Position numbers and translations under genes: made by a program. DNA of 64,000 nt from Symbiodinium natans. Taxonomy: Eukaryota; Sar; Dinophyceae; Suessiales; Symbiodiniaceae. The notes beneath the pieces were generated by a model, which made no database searches, was not told where the DNA came from, and saw nothing but the letters and a program-made list of their open reading frames with translations. Where the stretch lies: NCBI GenBank assembly GCA_905221605.1, contig CAJNDS010000329.1, forward strand, positions 98,501 through 162,500. Direction: 5' to 3'. Below, piece after piece: positions 11,300 through 23,300 of the stretch (position 1 is its first letter; every line of letters starts with the position of its first letter).

Positions 11300-14200
11300 A
11301 TGAGCCCCAGACTGCTGCTGGCTTGCGGCATCGCCTTTTGGTCATTGGCCACGGGCTTGGGTGGCTTCGCACAGGAGAACGGCAAGAAACGCCCAAGACA
11401 TGGCCTTTCACATTTGCATCACACTGCTCGGCATGCTGAATCCAGTTTTTGTGGCGGTATATCTGACGCTCAATTCCCAGCGCGTCTCTGTGTGCGTTGG
11501 CCCTCTGAACATATGCCAGGACCTCACGCAGCTGATCCTCTATCGGTCCCTTGTCGGCATCGGGGAGGCGAGACATGGCGAGACCATGGGATTATTGCAC
11601 AAAATTCCCACAAACTCCCACAAATTTCCACAGGCATCGTTTGCGACGGTGGCATCTCCAATGATCACCGATTATTACCCAGGCGGGGGTGCAGGCTGAG
11701 AGAGGAGGCAAGTTGCCAAGTGGGGAGAGCGGGAGAGCGACGAGGTCCCCAGCGAAATCGTGCCTTCACCATCTTCAGTCTCAGCCATGGCCTGACTGCG
11801 AAACGGAAGCGGCTCGTGAGTCGTGGTTGGGCCATGAGATGTCATGAGTTTTTCCTGAGTTTCCCCTTGAGTCAGCACCGCACTTCGATTCGTTGAGCAC
11901 GATCCGCGCACCTCAGATCTCGCCTGTCAGGCGCACCGGTGGGAGCCGCCCTGGGCTTTGGTTTCGGATCAATTCTGGGACAAACCTGGGGCCCGGCGAC
12001 CCACAAAGTTGCCGAGAAGTCGCTTTTCCCCATCATATGCGTATCTCCGTCCGATGGCGCCTAGGCTGGCGTGCCGCCTTCTTTGCCTGCGGCTTCCCAG
12101 GTCTGCTTGTGGCCGGGGACGTCAAAGCTTGCATAGTCTTCCAACCATTTCAGCCAAAAAATACCTTGGCTTTAGCCGCCCTCAAAACGTGCTCAGCATT
12201 GGTCCATGCTGGTCACCGAGGCGGCCTCTGTGCTTTTCCTGAATGCTGTGACCTCAGGCCAACGTCCACGGTGCCCCGTCTGTAACCCATCTAAGCTGAA
12301 AGGATCCTCCTATGGGCATCAACGACGTGGGTGAGGAGAGGGCTGTTCTTCAGCATTCTTCAGCTGTTCTTGCCAGGTGTATCAACTGTAAACACATGGA
12401 CGAACACCAGGCGTGCAATTGCAGCGAAGTTATGAAAATAACAGCAGGATCCAATGCAGGATCTGGACGAGGCACAGTGTTGACAACTCAATTCTGGCGT
12501 GCGCCGCCACATCTCCCCGTTGAGCCTTAGCGTATTCGCAGAAAGTTTTCGTAGTTTCGTGTATGCCAGGAGTCCTGGGAAGACTCCACAGACGAGGAGT
12601 CCGAGGAGTCCCCGAAAGTCGCTTTGGGAGAGCAATTAAGCTGTTGTGATTTTATGAGGCTCTTTTCCGAGACCGTTTCCGTAATTTCCCGCCCACCAGG
12701 AGTCGACGCACTCTGTTCAGCGTGGCTCAAGCTGCACCTTTCTCCGAGAGGCAAAGGGCAAAGCAAGAAGACCATTGTGCTTATGACTTCTGGTCGACCA
12801 GTCGACCAAACAGACAGCTGACATTTTCGGGCTTGGAGCTTGCTGGGACCATGGGGACTTAAAGGTGATGGTTGGAAGGAACTAGAAAGTTTCGGGGCTG
12901 GCTGATGTACCACATATAATCCACATAATTCTGAAAAAAGTACTCCGGACTCCGTCCGCTTGCCTTGTGGGCACACCCTCAATTCCTCAACAGGGCTTCG
13001 CTGAGTACGGTTTTCAATATCGGTGGGCCCATGATGTGGGACCACGTCGCAGTCTCCGCAGGGCTGGGTGCTGCTGAGCAACCCCTTCTTCTTGTCCGCA
13101 ACGGTGGGCAGCGTGGCCATCTCCTTCGCTGTGGGAGGCTGGAAATGCCGAAGTTGTCCAGCTTTTCTCCATTCCAGTTGCACCAGCTCATGCCCAAAGA
13201 GTCGGCTGAGGCCTCACAGAGTGGTACCCCTCGTTTCTGGTGCGCTACACAGACCTCTCCCAAGGCATGTGCGGGCACCCAGATGACTTTCCATGTGCGA
13301 AAAAACCCCCGCGGTGACTTCTTTAAAACTTCAAAACATGTGGGATCGCCGCGGGTCACGAGCTCCAGAGTGGCAGCTAAAAGTATCTGCGAAAAAAATC
13401 CGCGTATTGAAGTGTATATAGCTTTACATACCATGTCCAGGGCCTTTCAGGACAAAAACAGTTCTACCATCGGGGGCTTGCCAGGGGCTGGCAAGTCCTT
13501 TCAACACTTGGCAGGCTCGCGAAAACGTGCCTATAGGACAATGTGGACTGCTTCGATGTGTTTTCTTGGGTTAGGGCGGCTACACTTGTAGGGTTCGGAA
13601 GGGCGTCGCGAGCGACGAACGTGCTCGAGATGTTGAAAGATTTCTAAGTTCGAAAGTTTGAACGTTCGAACATTTCAACAACTCGAGCTCGATTGCCTCC
13701 TCGCAAACTCAGCCTCCAAACTGTTGCAGCCTACTACCGACTTAAAAAAAGTTCAAAGTTCGACAGTTTGGAGTTCGACGGAGCTTCGAGATTGAGATCT
13801 CGAGAGTGAGAGGCATCTCGAACTCGAAAGTTGGAGTCGCGACCGAGTTTGAAAGTTTGATAGTTTCGAGTTTAGAGCTTGAGGTCTTGCGTAGGTTAGG
13901 GAGGCCACGACTCTGAGAGTTAGAAGTTCAAAGCCCGTTCGAGTTTGACTCTTTTGCGGGTTCCAAGTTTGACAGAACGATAGTCTGACGGCCGTTCGAG
14001 TTTACGAGTTCGAGAGTTTGAAACAAAACGAGTTTGAAAGCTCGACGGCTACGAGTTTGAGAATAGTTTCCGGAGTTTGAACGTCTCAAACTTGAAAGTT
14101 TGAAGCACCACGTGCGCGCGCAATAACGGACGCGCAATAACGTTCTTTCGCGCCCTTCGTGAAAGCGTCTCCTGGAGGTACGCTGTCGGTTTCGTGAGCT

Positions 14201-17200
14201 TGAGAGTTCAACAATAAGACGAGTCCGGAAATCCGCTCCCTGTGACGTTGAGGGTTTCTCGCGTTGTAAAAGCAGCTGGCAGCTCGGTGCGTTTCTGCCT
14301 CGGCGGCCTGCGCGGCTGTCGCGGGCTGCTGGGATGTCAAGCCCACACACCTAAACCCAGGGTCAAACGGGGAGTCGGCGCTGTGCCTAAACCCTCTTAA
14401 GGGTTTAGGGTCGGGTTTAGGCTTTGGGCTTTAGGCTTTACAAACTTCAAATTTAAAAAACTCCGTGTCGGTCGTCGTTTTCATCCTTCAAAGTTCGAAC
14501 TTTTGAAGTCCAAAGTCTCAAGGGTGTTTTGTCGTTTCAAATTCCCAAAGGTTCAATATTTGAAACAAGATCTCGTGACACAAATCAGACCTACGCGTAG
14601 CAAAAATTGGGGTGGGGTGGGGGATGCGCCCAACCCCTCTCACGGAGGTGGTCTACTATTTTTGTGGTTAACTTATAATGAACCCGCTGAACAATCAGCT
14701 ATAATTCCAAAAGAAGCGACACTTATGAGTGAGTTATGGGGCATTTTGCAAGTTATTTGTAAGTCATGTATCAGTAATTTGTAAGTCCGGCTATGTGCGC
14801 ACTTTGCGGGTTTCAGCGAAGCCTACAAACCCAAAGCCCTGCAACCGTAGAACCCTGAAATCAACGCCTAATGTCCAAAATCCTGGCCCGAAACCCGATC
14901 CGGCAGCCGCCCCGATTTGGGGGGGGGGGGGGGGGTGGTTGGGTTTAGGGGCACATAACCACACCCCCCCCCCCTTCCCCTTTGCTATGAGGGGGAAGGG
15001 TTTTGGGCTTAGGGCTTAGGGCTTAGGGCTTAGGGCTTAGGGCTTAGGGCTTAGGGCTTAGGGTTTAGGGCTTAGGGCTTAGGGCTTAGGGCTTAAAAGC
15101 TTTTAACCGTAGGGTGTAGTATGTACGTATGAATCAATGAATGAATGAATGAATAAATGTATGTGTGTGAGTGCGACAAAGGGGGGTGGCGTGTGGGGGG
15201 GGGGCGAGTGGGGGCGGGGGGGGGGGAGCAGGGGAAGGGGAAAGGAATACGTGAGTACATAAATGCATATCAATATACATGTCGAAATGCATGATCGTAT
15301 AGATATGCAAATAAAACATATTCGAACAAATAAACATAGAGAGGCATTGGTTTGTTCGATAATGAGAAAGGGGGGGTTGGAAAAACCCTAAACCCTTATC
15401 CCTAAACCCTAAACCTTGGCTTTACATACCGGCACATAAACAACACACACTACATAAACCGCAGCAGAACTTATAGCAGTTTGCATACATAATCACCAGG
15501 ACACATTGAAAAGTAAAACAAAAATATGCCACTACAAAAAAATCCGATCCATACATAGAAACATATGTGACAGACACGCAAGCATCACAAAAATCATTAG
15601 AAAATTGACATCCGTACCGTAAACGCCGGAAAACACATTTTTTGCCGATTCCGGAAAAAAGGGGTGGGCCCAATGATACGGCCATGATACGGCCATACGA
15701 TATGGTCATGGCACGGCCATGACATGTCACGGCACTTTTTTTTTTTCTTTTTTCTCAGGTGTTTTTCTGTTTCACCACGCAAACGTTCTCAAATGGTTCT
15801 ATAAATTTCGTGCTTCTATGGTGTCAAAAGAATCATGTACTAGAACTCATGTATACACATGCAAATATAAAGCAAAGATATTCACACATGTAAACATGTA
15901 CATGTTCAATGTTGAATTTAGGTTTTCGACTCTCACACGGGCGCACGCGCTGGCAAGGCTCCGGTAGAATCCAGACAACACAAGACGACCACTGCGCATT
16001 GGAAGCGGCCCTAAGAAACCTGCAGCGTATGACTCAAGCAGCACCCCAGAAGAAGACTCATAACAATTTTTTTCGCCCATCACACAGGCAGAGCTGCCGA
16101 ATCAGACAAACGTCTGAGCACTACTACTCTTTGGAAGCGTGTCACGCGGACTACGTCACAAGTCACTAGCCATGGTCGAGCGACTCTGGAAGCAGACTAC
16201 ATAACAGTATACACCCAACCTCAATGCACGAGCCGTGGGTCCCGCGAACATCCCCCGCCCGGACTGGCTATCCCACACATACCCTGCACTTACTCTATCT
16301 AAGCAAGTAATGTCCAGCAGATCAGGGCCCGCGGCGACCATGGCATGTTGTGTGTGCCTACCCAATCGGTAGGAGCAGCAGCACTCTCATGGGCAGACTA
16401 GCTTGAAGATCCACCCCAGGGGGCGGTCAGCGGGTTTCGGGTTTAGGGTTGAGGGTGTATGGTTTAGGGTTTGGTTTACGGTGCACGGTTTGCGGTTTAG
16501 GGTTTAAGGTTTAATGGTTTAAGGGTCTTAGGGATTTAGGGTTTAAGGGCTTAGGGGTTGCAGTTGAGTCCCTTGTGAAAAAAGGGCTGAGGGGTTTCAG
16601 GGTTTTGGGTTTGAAGGGGTTCAGGGTTTAGGGTTTGAGGTAGAGTTTTAGGGTTTAAGGGTTTAGGGTTCAGGGTTTTAGGTGTTAAGGGTTTAAGGGT
16701 TTAGGGGTTTAAGGGTTATACGGTTTAGGGTTTAGGCCTTGAGGGTTTTGGGGTTTAGGGTTTAGACTTCAGGGTTTCGGGTTTAGGGTGATGTCTGTAT
16801 GTATATGTGTGTATGTGATGTGCATATGTCTATATGATCTGAGCGGGTGTTTGGCTGCCTCACGCAGTGGGACCTTTGGGATGTGGCGGCACAGAGAGAG
16901 ATATCTATGTGCACATAAATATGTACATAGTCTAACACTTGTTGTTTATTGAGTTGTTTGCGCATGGCCTATACCCTTTTTCACAAGGGGAATCATATAC
17001 CCTAAACCTTAAGCAAAGCCCTACATCCCTAAGAGCGCCTGCACCCTCAAGCCCTAAACCCTAAACCTTAAAACCCTATACTCGGGTGGGAAAAAAAAGC
17101 CTATACTCGAATCCCCTCCCGGGCGAATATCCTTTTATTTTTCCGAGACCAACCATGAGACCCCGCAGTGCTGTGGCTAGCTGGGTGCCAAGAAAAAATC

Positions 17201-19092
17201 CCCTCCCTGCCCCCCCCCCCCCCCCCCCCCCCTCGTTTTTTCTCATCCCGACAGAGTTGCGTTTGTGCATCTTCCCGGGGTGAGCCACCAGGGGCGCTTT
17301 TTTGTGTACTCGCGGGCTGTGTGTTTTTTGGTTTTGTGCGGCGGACAAAAACCAAAAGACAGGCATCATATTTTAAACGTTTCCGTCATATAACGATGGG
17401 AAATTCCAGGTCCTGCGAAGATCTACGAAGCCAGACGTCGGACTTATACTTGGGTTACAAAACAAGATATATCTCATTGATAAGTAAATATCACGTGATT
17501 GCTCTCCCTTTCTTTAAGTTTTTGGTGCTATTTTGTTTGGCAAGGTTTGTTTTTCTTGGGAGGAAAGTCCATGAAAGTCCTTTGAGGTCGGGGCTTGTGT
17601 TGAGCGGCAGCTGCGTCTTCAGCGGCTTCGGCGGCACCATCTTGGGCTCCAAGGCGCCATCCTTTGATCTTTTCGGGGGCAGGGTTTGCGTTGCGGCGTT
17701 GTGGCTTGCCGGGTGTTGTGTGGCCATTCTGGCGCTTCTCTCAAACACGGGACATGTTCTTGCCCTCTGGCCTTTGTGCTATGAAGTGGGTGGGAGAGTG
17801 GGCCAGGATCGGGCCTCCAAACTGTCTGCTTAGGCACTTTGATGTTGTTAGGGAACCTATCGCTGTGCCGGCTGTGCCGCCAAAGTGAGCATCTTCGCCA
17901 GTGTTGTTCGTTTCGCGGCACTTTTGCGCGTTGCTTTGCGCTTTGCGCTCTGCAGGTTGCCGATGCAGCGGCCCGCAGGACCGAAACGACGACCAACGTG
18001 TTGCTTGCCAGATCTGTAGACTTTCAACAGAATTCAAAGGCTCCCGATGGGTAGCAGCGCGTACTTCCTGGTGCCGGCTTGCTTTATGGCCGGGAGCTTA
18101 GTGACAACAGTGGGTGTGATTTTTTGGTTCGGCAGCCTTTCGGGATCTTTCGGCACCTCTATCTTGATCCTCAGATGCCCGGCTCAGCCTTGATCGCGGC
18201 GTCCGTGAACATCATCCAGCCTTGGGTTTTAGTGGTTTGCCTAATTCTCGGCCAGACCTTCTTCTTCTGTTACCAGGACGGGGGGAGGGGGTGAGGCATA
18301 TGGCACCAGCGTCTCATGGAAATCTCGGGAGGCACCCATCGCTGCGCTCTCGATGCGACTCACCCAGAGCCGAGTGGAGCTCCTTTTTGATCTTTGCATG
18401 AAATTTGCAATTGCCTCTCTCCAGCCTCTCGCCCCTCTGGAACACAGGTCGGTAATCCCCGTCCACAGCCGCGCACGCGGCTCGAGCCTCCAGATCCTGC
18501 TCGGCCACGTTCTTGGCGATGTCATCAGCCCGGACCCAAGATGACCTATGGTACAAAGGATGTTGAGGCCTCTCGGACTACTCGTTTAGCTATGTTTAGC
18601 TGTAGGTCCGCCTATCATTGGCCACATCTCAGACACGGCGAACCTGCAGCTGGGTCTGCCGGTTCCTGACACGAAACAGAGTCTCTTTCAGGACGTCAGG
18701 AAGGCACTCATTGCATTTCAGCTGCCTGCATCTGTGCTAGCAGTGCTGCAAGCATTCACTTGCAAAGCAGTCACACTTCTGCGGAGCATCGAGCGCCCAT
18801 GCTGGGCCCAGGCAAGTCACATGGGCAAAGGTCTCGGAGAGTTCTCGGAGAGTTTGCGATTCTACGATGTGTATAGAGCATGTGAAGCTCTGGCCGTGGC
18901 TCTGGCTCGCATCCTTTCGAATCTTGTATACGACGTTACGTTGATTCTTGACAGACGGCTCAGGTGGCTGTGCTGATCGCTGGCCTGACCTGGTTCGCGG
19001 GCTACCTCTTCTTGGCAAAGGGCTCAACCGTTTGTGTCGCCATGGCGCAACTGCCCCATTACTTAACAACTGTTCACACACCTTCATCATAG
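11300..19092 (+). CDS. Spinster-like major facilitator superfamily transporter
   Basis: Multi-exon membrane transporter of the Spinster (SPNS) branch, whose animal members export lysosphingolipids or lysophospholipids. The substrate here is unknown. Family landmarks appear in order: LLLACGIAFWSLATGLGGFA (from 11300), LILYRSLVGIGE|ASFATVAS and PMITDYYP (11520-11681), RNRAFTIFS (11753-11777), APVGAALGFGFGSILG (11931-11980), GWRAAFFACGFPGLLVA (12065-12120), an acidic loop SWEDSTDEESEESPK (12570-12630), NPFFLSATVGSVAISFAVGG (13079-13143), FSGFGGTILG plus a helix (17590-17790), LIAASVNIIQPWVLVVCLIL (18170-18270), VIPVHSRARGSSLQILLGHV (18448-18527), PPIIGHISDTANLQLGLP (18606-18721), and last helix VAVLIAGLTWFAGYLFLAKG (18964-19023) with TAG at 19090. 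Introns fixed by frame: 11568-11633 (GC-AG), 11778-11930 (GT-AG), 18528-18605 (GC-AG). The first helix was not found, and a few exon edges are uncertain. Confidence 0.85.
13620..14110 (+). repeat. degenerate TTCGAAAGTTTGA repeats
   Basis: Variants of GTTCGA(A/G)AGTTTGA(A) recur some twenty times with irregular spacing. Some are self-complementary (GTTCGAACATTTC next to GAACGTTCGAAC). Confidence 0.7.
14387..14436 (+). repeat. telomere-like repeats with palindromic junction
   Basis: CTAAACCCT at 14387-14395 and AGGGTTTAG at 14400-14408 form a 9-bp palindrome around CTTA. GGGTTTAGG variants follow. Confidence 0.8.
14910..14973 (+). repeat. poly-G then poly-C runs
   Basis: About 18 G near 14920-14937 and about 12 C near 14963-14974, with GGGTTTAGGGG between. 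The pair could form a G-rich hairpin or quadruplex. Confidence 0.8.
15005..15095 (+). repeat. (GGGCTTA)13 telomere-variant array
   Basis: About 13 head-to-tail 7-bp units, all GGGCTTA except one GGGTTTA. TTTAGGG is the plant- and dinoflagellate-type telomere repeat, and GGGCTTA is a one-base variant of it. Confidence 0.95.
15100..15240 (+). repeat. AATG/TGTG and poly-G filler
   Basis: A short AATG array (about 15131-15160), then several G runs broken by single bases (15181-15240). Confidence 0.6.
15386..15418 (-). repeat. interstitial CCCTAAA block
   Basis: Three to four CCCTAAA units on the + strand, opposite in direction to the GGGCTTA array about 290 bp upstream. Confidence 0.85.
16434..16790 (+). 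repeat. degenerate TTTAGGG tract, ~350 bp
   Basis: Several dozen TTTAGGG-like units, many altered to TTTAAGGG, TTCAGGG or TTTTGGGG. Decay is much stronger than in the array at 15005-15095. Confidence 0.9.
16998..17078 (-). repeat. interstitial CCCTAAA units
   Basis: Scattered CCCTAAACC units in the C-strand direction, again facing the upstream G-strand block. Confidence 0.75.
17205..17232 (+). repeat. poly-C run (~27 C)
   Basis: An almost uninterrupted C homopolymer in the large intron, close to the telomere-like blocks. Confidence 0.9.
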
Positions 19093-20376
19093 CATCTTTG
19101 TGCATGCAAGTTGCAAGCATGTCACAGATTATTTGGAGTATTTTGGAGTCTTGCAAGTGCACCGTTTCGCATCGAGAACCCAACATTGTGAGGGGAAGCC
19201 GCCTATGATGGTCGTGCCGAAGCAGGGGAGAGATTCGGGCACAATCCGGTGGGTCCTTGAGAGGGGCATGAGTTCCGCTTGCGATTGCGACTCCGATAAG
19301 ACTTGATTGAAAGAGACGATTCGAGCTGCTCTGCCGGGGCGACCAGTCACAATGATCTGCTTGTCGAGTGTGCCTCAGCTCAGCTCTGGATTCTCCAAGA
19401 GCCGTTCGTCTCAGATACCTCCACATGACATATTGATCAACAAGAACGCAAGGGTGAGGATGCCTATCATGCCTCTCAACCTTCTAAGCTTGCTGATGAT
19501 TTTGCACAGAGTTCAATACATAGCCGTCGTGATACGATTCTTATCACCTGAGCTACGGCGACATACAGCTTCAACAACGTATCTCATTGCTTAGCGGAGC
19601 TCATGAGCGGTTTTAAGCATATGTGGCATCCCTTTGCGGCCCTGAGGGGCCCATGGACCGCAGCGTCGTTCGAGACATGTTTGGACCGCAGCCCTAATCC
19701 CGTGGGTTTGTCTGCCTGGGGCTTTCAGAGGACTGCGATGCATGGCACATGCATCCCAACTGGAGCCCTAAGTGTAGAAGGCAGCCAAGCTCTGCTGCCA
19801 GGAGACTGCACGTGTTAAGCTCGCGCAATGTGTGCAAGCCGGATTTGGCATGGAAAGCAGCGATGCAGCACTCAAAGAACCCTGCAGAAGAGGGCACTTC
19901 TTCATCTTGCCACTCGGGTCAATGCGTCAAAGCCGCTTTGTGGAGCCAAGTGCCCCAGACTCCCCAGACATCGACCATGAATTCAAGTGGAGTGCTCTAT
20001 AATCACTGCAAGATTTATCAGATTGATCATCACCTCCATGACCCTTTGCTTGTCTCCAACCCTTTTGAACTGTTCAGCCTCACCATGTCATGGCGCGGCC
20101 CTCACTCTGGGCAGCCGCCGGGATGCTCAGTGTTTGATTGATTGAGTTGCGAAACTTTGATACTTTGGTGTTGGTGAGGGTGGCTTTGTGAGGCTCGTGT
20201 GTGGAGCTTGCAGAGAGGCGGGAAGCATCTGGAAGCCCCGAGCCGGGCAGTGTGTGCATCTGTGGGCCCAGCAGGCAGCGCGTACCGCTGTGGAGGGCTC
20301 CTGCGGAGGCGGAGCCATTGGGCTGCGTTCTACAGTGCCGATGCTGGTTTGAAAGAAGTCATTCACCCAACTGCAG
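19093..20376. other. intergenic, no gene recognised
   Basis: Overlapping short frames on both strands. Frames at 20199-20376 could be an upstream exon of the next gene (KEVIHPTAEEWSKECSEHA at 20357-20413), but a better-supported exon of another frame starts at 20377. Confidence 0.4.
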
Positions 20377-23300
20377 AGGAATGGAGTAAGGAGTGCAGCG
20401 AGCACGCAAGACCTGGCGGGGGCCTTTGCAAAGCTCCCGTTCATGTTGTTGGGTGCTTGTGTTGTAGAGGCGCGGAACCTGGGCGGCAGTCCGTCAGATC
20501 TGCTTGGCGCCCTGGAGCAACTGTCGCCTGAAGCACCTCGGTTCGGAAAGCTATATAGCCACGTGGCCAAGTACACAGTCCATGCAGATGTCAAAGGGCG
20601 GCGATATGTAGCCATCCAGAGCTATCAAAGCTCGAGATGCGCTGGTAGTTTCATGTCTGTTATTGTGTTCGTGCACTTTTTTTGGCACGTTTAAAAACTA
20701 TGCTTCGACGAAGAAACTGGACACAAGTGACTTGCAAAATCTGACACGGACTCACGCGTTCAGGCTTGTGCGAATCTCTGCCCCACACTGTAGGCACTGT
20801 AGCGCGATGCAAAATGCACGCGGGGCTCCCCACTCGATCCGCTCCTTTCGGAGTTGATTGCCAAGCTGTTGTCCACACCCGAATGCGAAACTTGTGGCGC
20901 ATGGCCTGCAAGGCGCACCCTTTCGGGTTTATAGCCCCGGCGGATGATAAAACCGCATGTTCTTGCTGCAAGCATTTGAAAGCTGAAGCGGTGATGAGCG
21001 ACTCAGGCATGCACATCATTGGACCCCTCACATCTCCTCACGTCTAGTTGCACGGCGACAAAAACCCGGTTAAGTCGCTTGAAGTATCAAACGTGGAAAG
21101 GGCTTCTCGAAGTGTAGCTAGTGTTTCAAGACTTGTTTGTGTACCTGTTGAGGACTGACAGAACGAGCTGCACCTTACAGGTAGGCAAGACTTGGTGGTG
21201 TATCGATTTGGGGTCAAAGCGTGCCCTGAGCAGTGCAAAGCGTAAATTTTGTGGACCGGGTAACAAGACAAGAGGCAACAGTTCGCGAAAAGCATGTCAC
21301 GCACCGCTCCAGTTGGCATGCTGCGCGTTTCTTTGTCCTGCAGGGCATTGGGTTGCACATGTTGCACAGCTCTTGAGGCATCTTGCATTGAACATTGTAT
21401 TGTATTGTACTTGTCGTCGCCACTCTTCCTGTGCAGGCAGCGCAGAGTGCCTTCGGCTCCGACGGATCAGGCTTGAAGCAAGGAATGGCTGAGCTTGCAC
21501 GTAGGCTCCCGCGTGATGCCGGTGAGCAGGCAGGAGAACACATTTCAAGTTTCCCACCATGTCCCTCAACTTTGCTTCTTTTTATGATGTCATGATGCGT
21601 CTTTCAGGACAAAGGGTCGTTCGAAGTTCGGGTCGTTCCCCATGAGTTGCCCCAGCATGTTGCACGGTTTGCTTGGAGGTGCCTTGGGAATCTACTTGGA
21701 CCCTTCGCTTAGCAGCGCTCCTTGACCGGCTGGGCGTGCAAGGTGCTGACATTTTCCCCCCCATCGAACGTGTTTCCGATTTGTCTCCGCCAGGAGCCAA
21801 CCCGTGCCTGGCCAGCCGCCTAGGCTATGCCTTACTGCAGGCGTCGCAGGGAACTTCAAAGTTGTCCCCCTCTGCGCAGCGCACATGGGCAATATGTGAA
21901 GGGATGGAAGCAGAGAAAGTCGCAAGCACACAAGACCGTGACAAGAGCAATCCCCTTCCCCTGTAGGCTCAAGCCAGAACTCCCCGTACAGATGCAAGGA
22001 CAAAGTTCGGATCCGCCACGCAGGCCATGTAAAGTGCACACGTGGACTCGGGAACTTGTTCAGCCAAGCACCAGATAGATTGTCAGCCAGGGCGAAATTG
22101 TTGGAGATCTTACAGTTGTGGGTGTTGATTCCCGAAAGCCATCGACAGTGCGATTTCTTGTTTTTCTCGTTTTTGTGTGTTGGTTCAATACCTCTAGCTT
22201 TTCCTGGGTTCCACACAAAGCCTTACAAAGTCAAGTCTGGCAAGCAGCATTCATCGGAAGCGCAACTGCTTGGATGGAAGCCAGAACATACTGAAGCAGC
22301 ACTGGACGGCCACACTAACAAGAAGATGTGATGCCGCTGTGTGCTGCAACGTTCTCTACAGCCGCGAGGTGCCGTCAGATCTGTCAACCCTACTGGAAAG
22401 GCCCCCGGTGATTTGTCGTGTCCAGCATCCGTGAGACAGGCATTAAAAGGTGCTTTTAGCAATTTTTGTTCTTTGAGGTGCCACGGCCTGACCAGTCACT
22501 ATGTGTTGTCGGTCCTGACTGAGGAGCTGGAGGTGGCACAGAAGATCAAGACAATCGGGACTTGTTGTGTGGGGATATGTGGGTCAATGTGGGTCATTGT
22601 AGGGACTTCCGACCTATGAGGACCATTGCAGTGGGCCGAGTGCTACGATGAACCTCTCCGAGTTGGCACCGCTCCTCCATGCCCTCGGCACGTCACAAGT
22701 CGCAAGAGCGCCTTCTCTCCACGCGCCGCAGCTACCTCTGGGTCCCAAAGTGTTGGCCCGCCTGCGCAGTGAACTGGAGAGGGTTGAGCCTTCAACGCCG
22801 ACGACGCAGCTGCTGCAGTTGCTGCAGTGCGTGGTGCGGACCTCAATACCGCTAATGCTGCAGCAGCTGTGGACAGGAGCTAATGACGCTTGGGGGGGAT
22901 GCGTCACAAGTGGGATGCTTTTCCTATCTTTGCCTGCATTCTCCAAGGTTGCTTCTGGGCAGGACATGCGGGAGCTGACGGCCGCCTTGCCACCACGCGT
23001 TCCAAGGATGACCCTGCCGGAGCTGGCGGCTGCAGCGCCCTTCCTACCTGCTGAGAGCTCAAAAGATGCATGGGCGCGGTTGGCAGAGCTGGCAGAGAGT
23101 ATCGAAAGTAACGAAAGTTTCGAGCTGGTATTGACGGCCGCTGGCATCGCTGGTCTCAATTCGCCACCTCCAGGCGCACTTTCGGAGCTTGTGCGCCTTG
23201 TGGAGCAGTTGGAGCCCAGGGCGGCCTCTGCGCCTCCCGGCTTACAAGCGCAGTTCTTGCTGCTGGCACTCCGCGCACCTCGGCTGGAAGACCCGGACAC

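Larger units (their letters stand above)
13150..17590 (+). other. ~4.4 kb repeat-filled intron of the transporter gene
   Basis: It lies between the exon ending in SFAVGG and the one starting near FSGFGG. It carries TTCGA-type repeats, five telomere-like blocks, several homopolymer G or C runs and AT-rich filler. No coding segment in it continues the transporter. Confidence 0.7.

Noticed and set aside
14086-14350. Minus-strand frames of 86 and 140 codons in the transporter intron
   Set aside because: No domain, opposite strand, and composed largely of the TTCGA repeat field.
18045-18170. Hydrophobic frame YFLVPACFMAGSLVTTVGVI as an extra transporter helix
   Set aside because: No matching position in the Spinster helix order, and its frame stops at 18190; kept out of the exon list though an alternative exon is possible.
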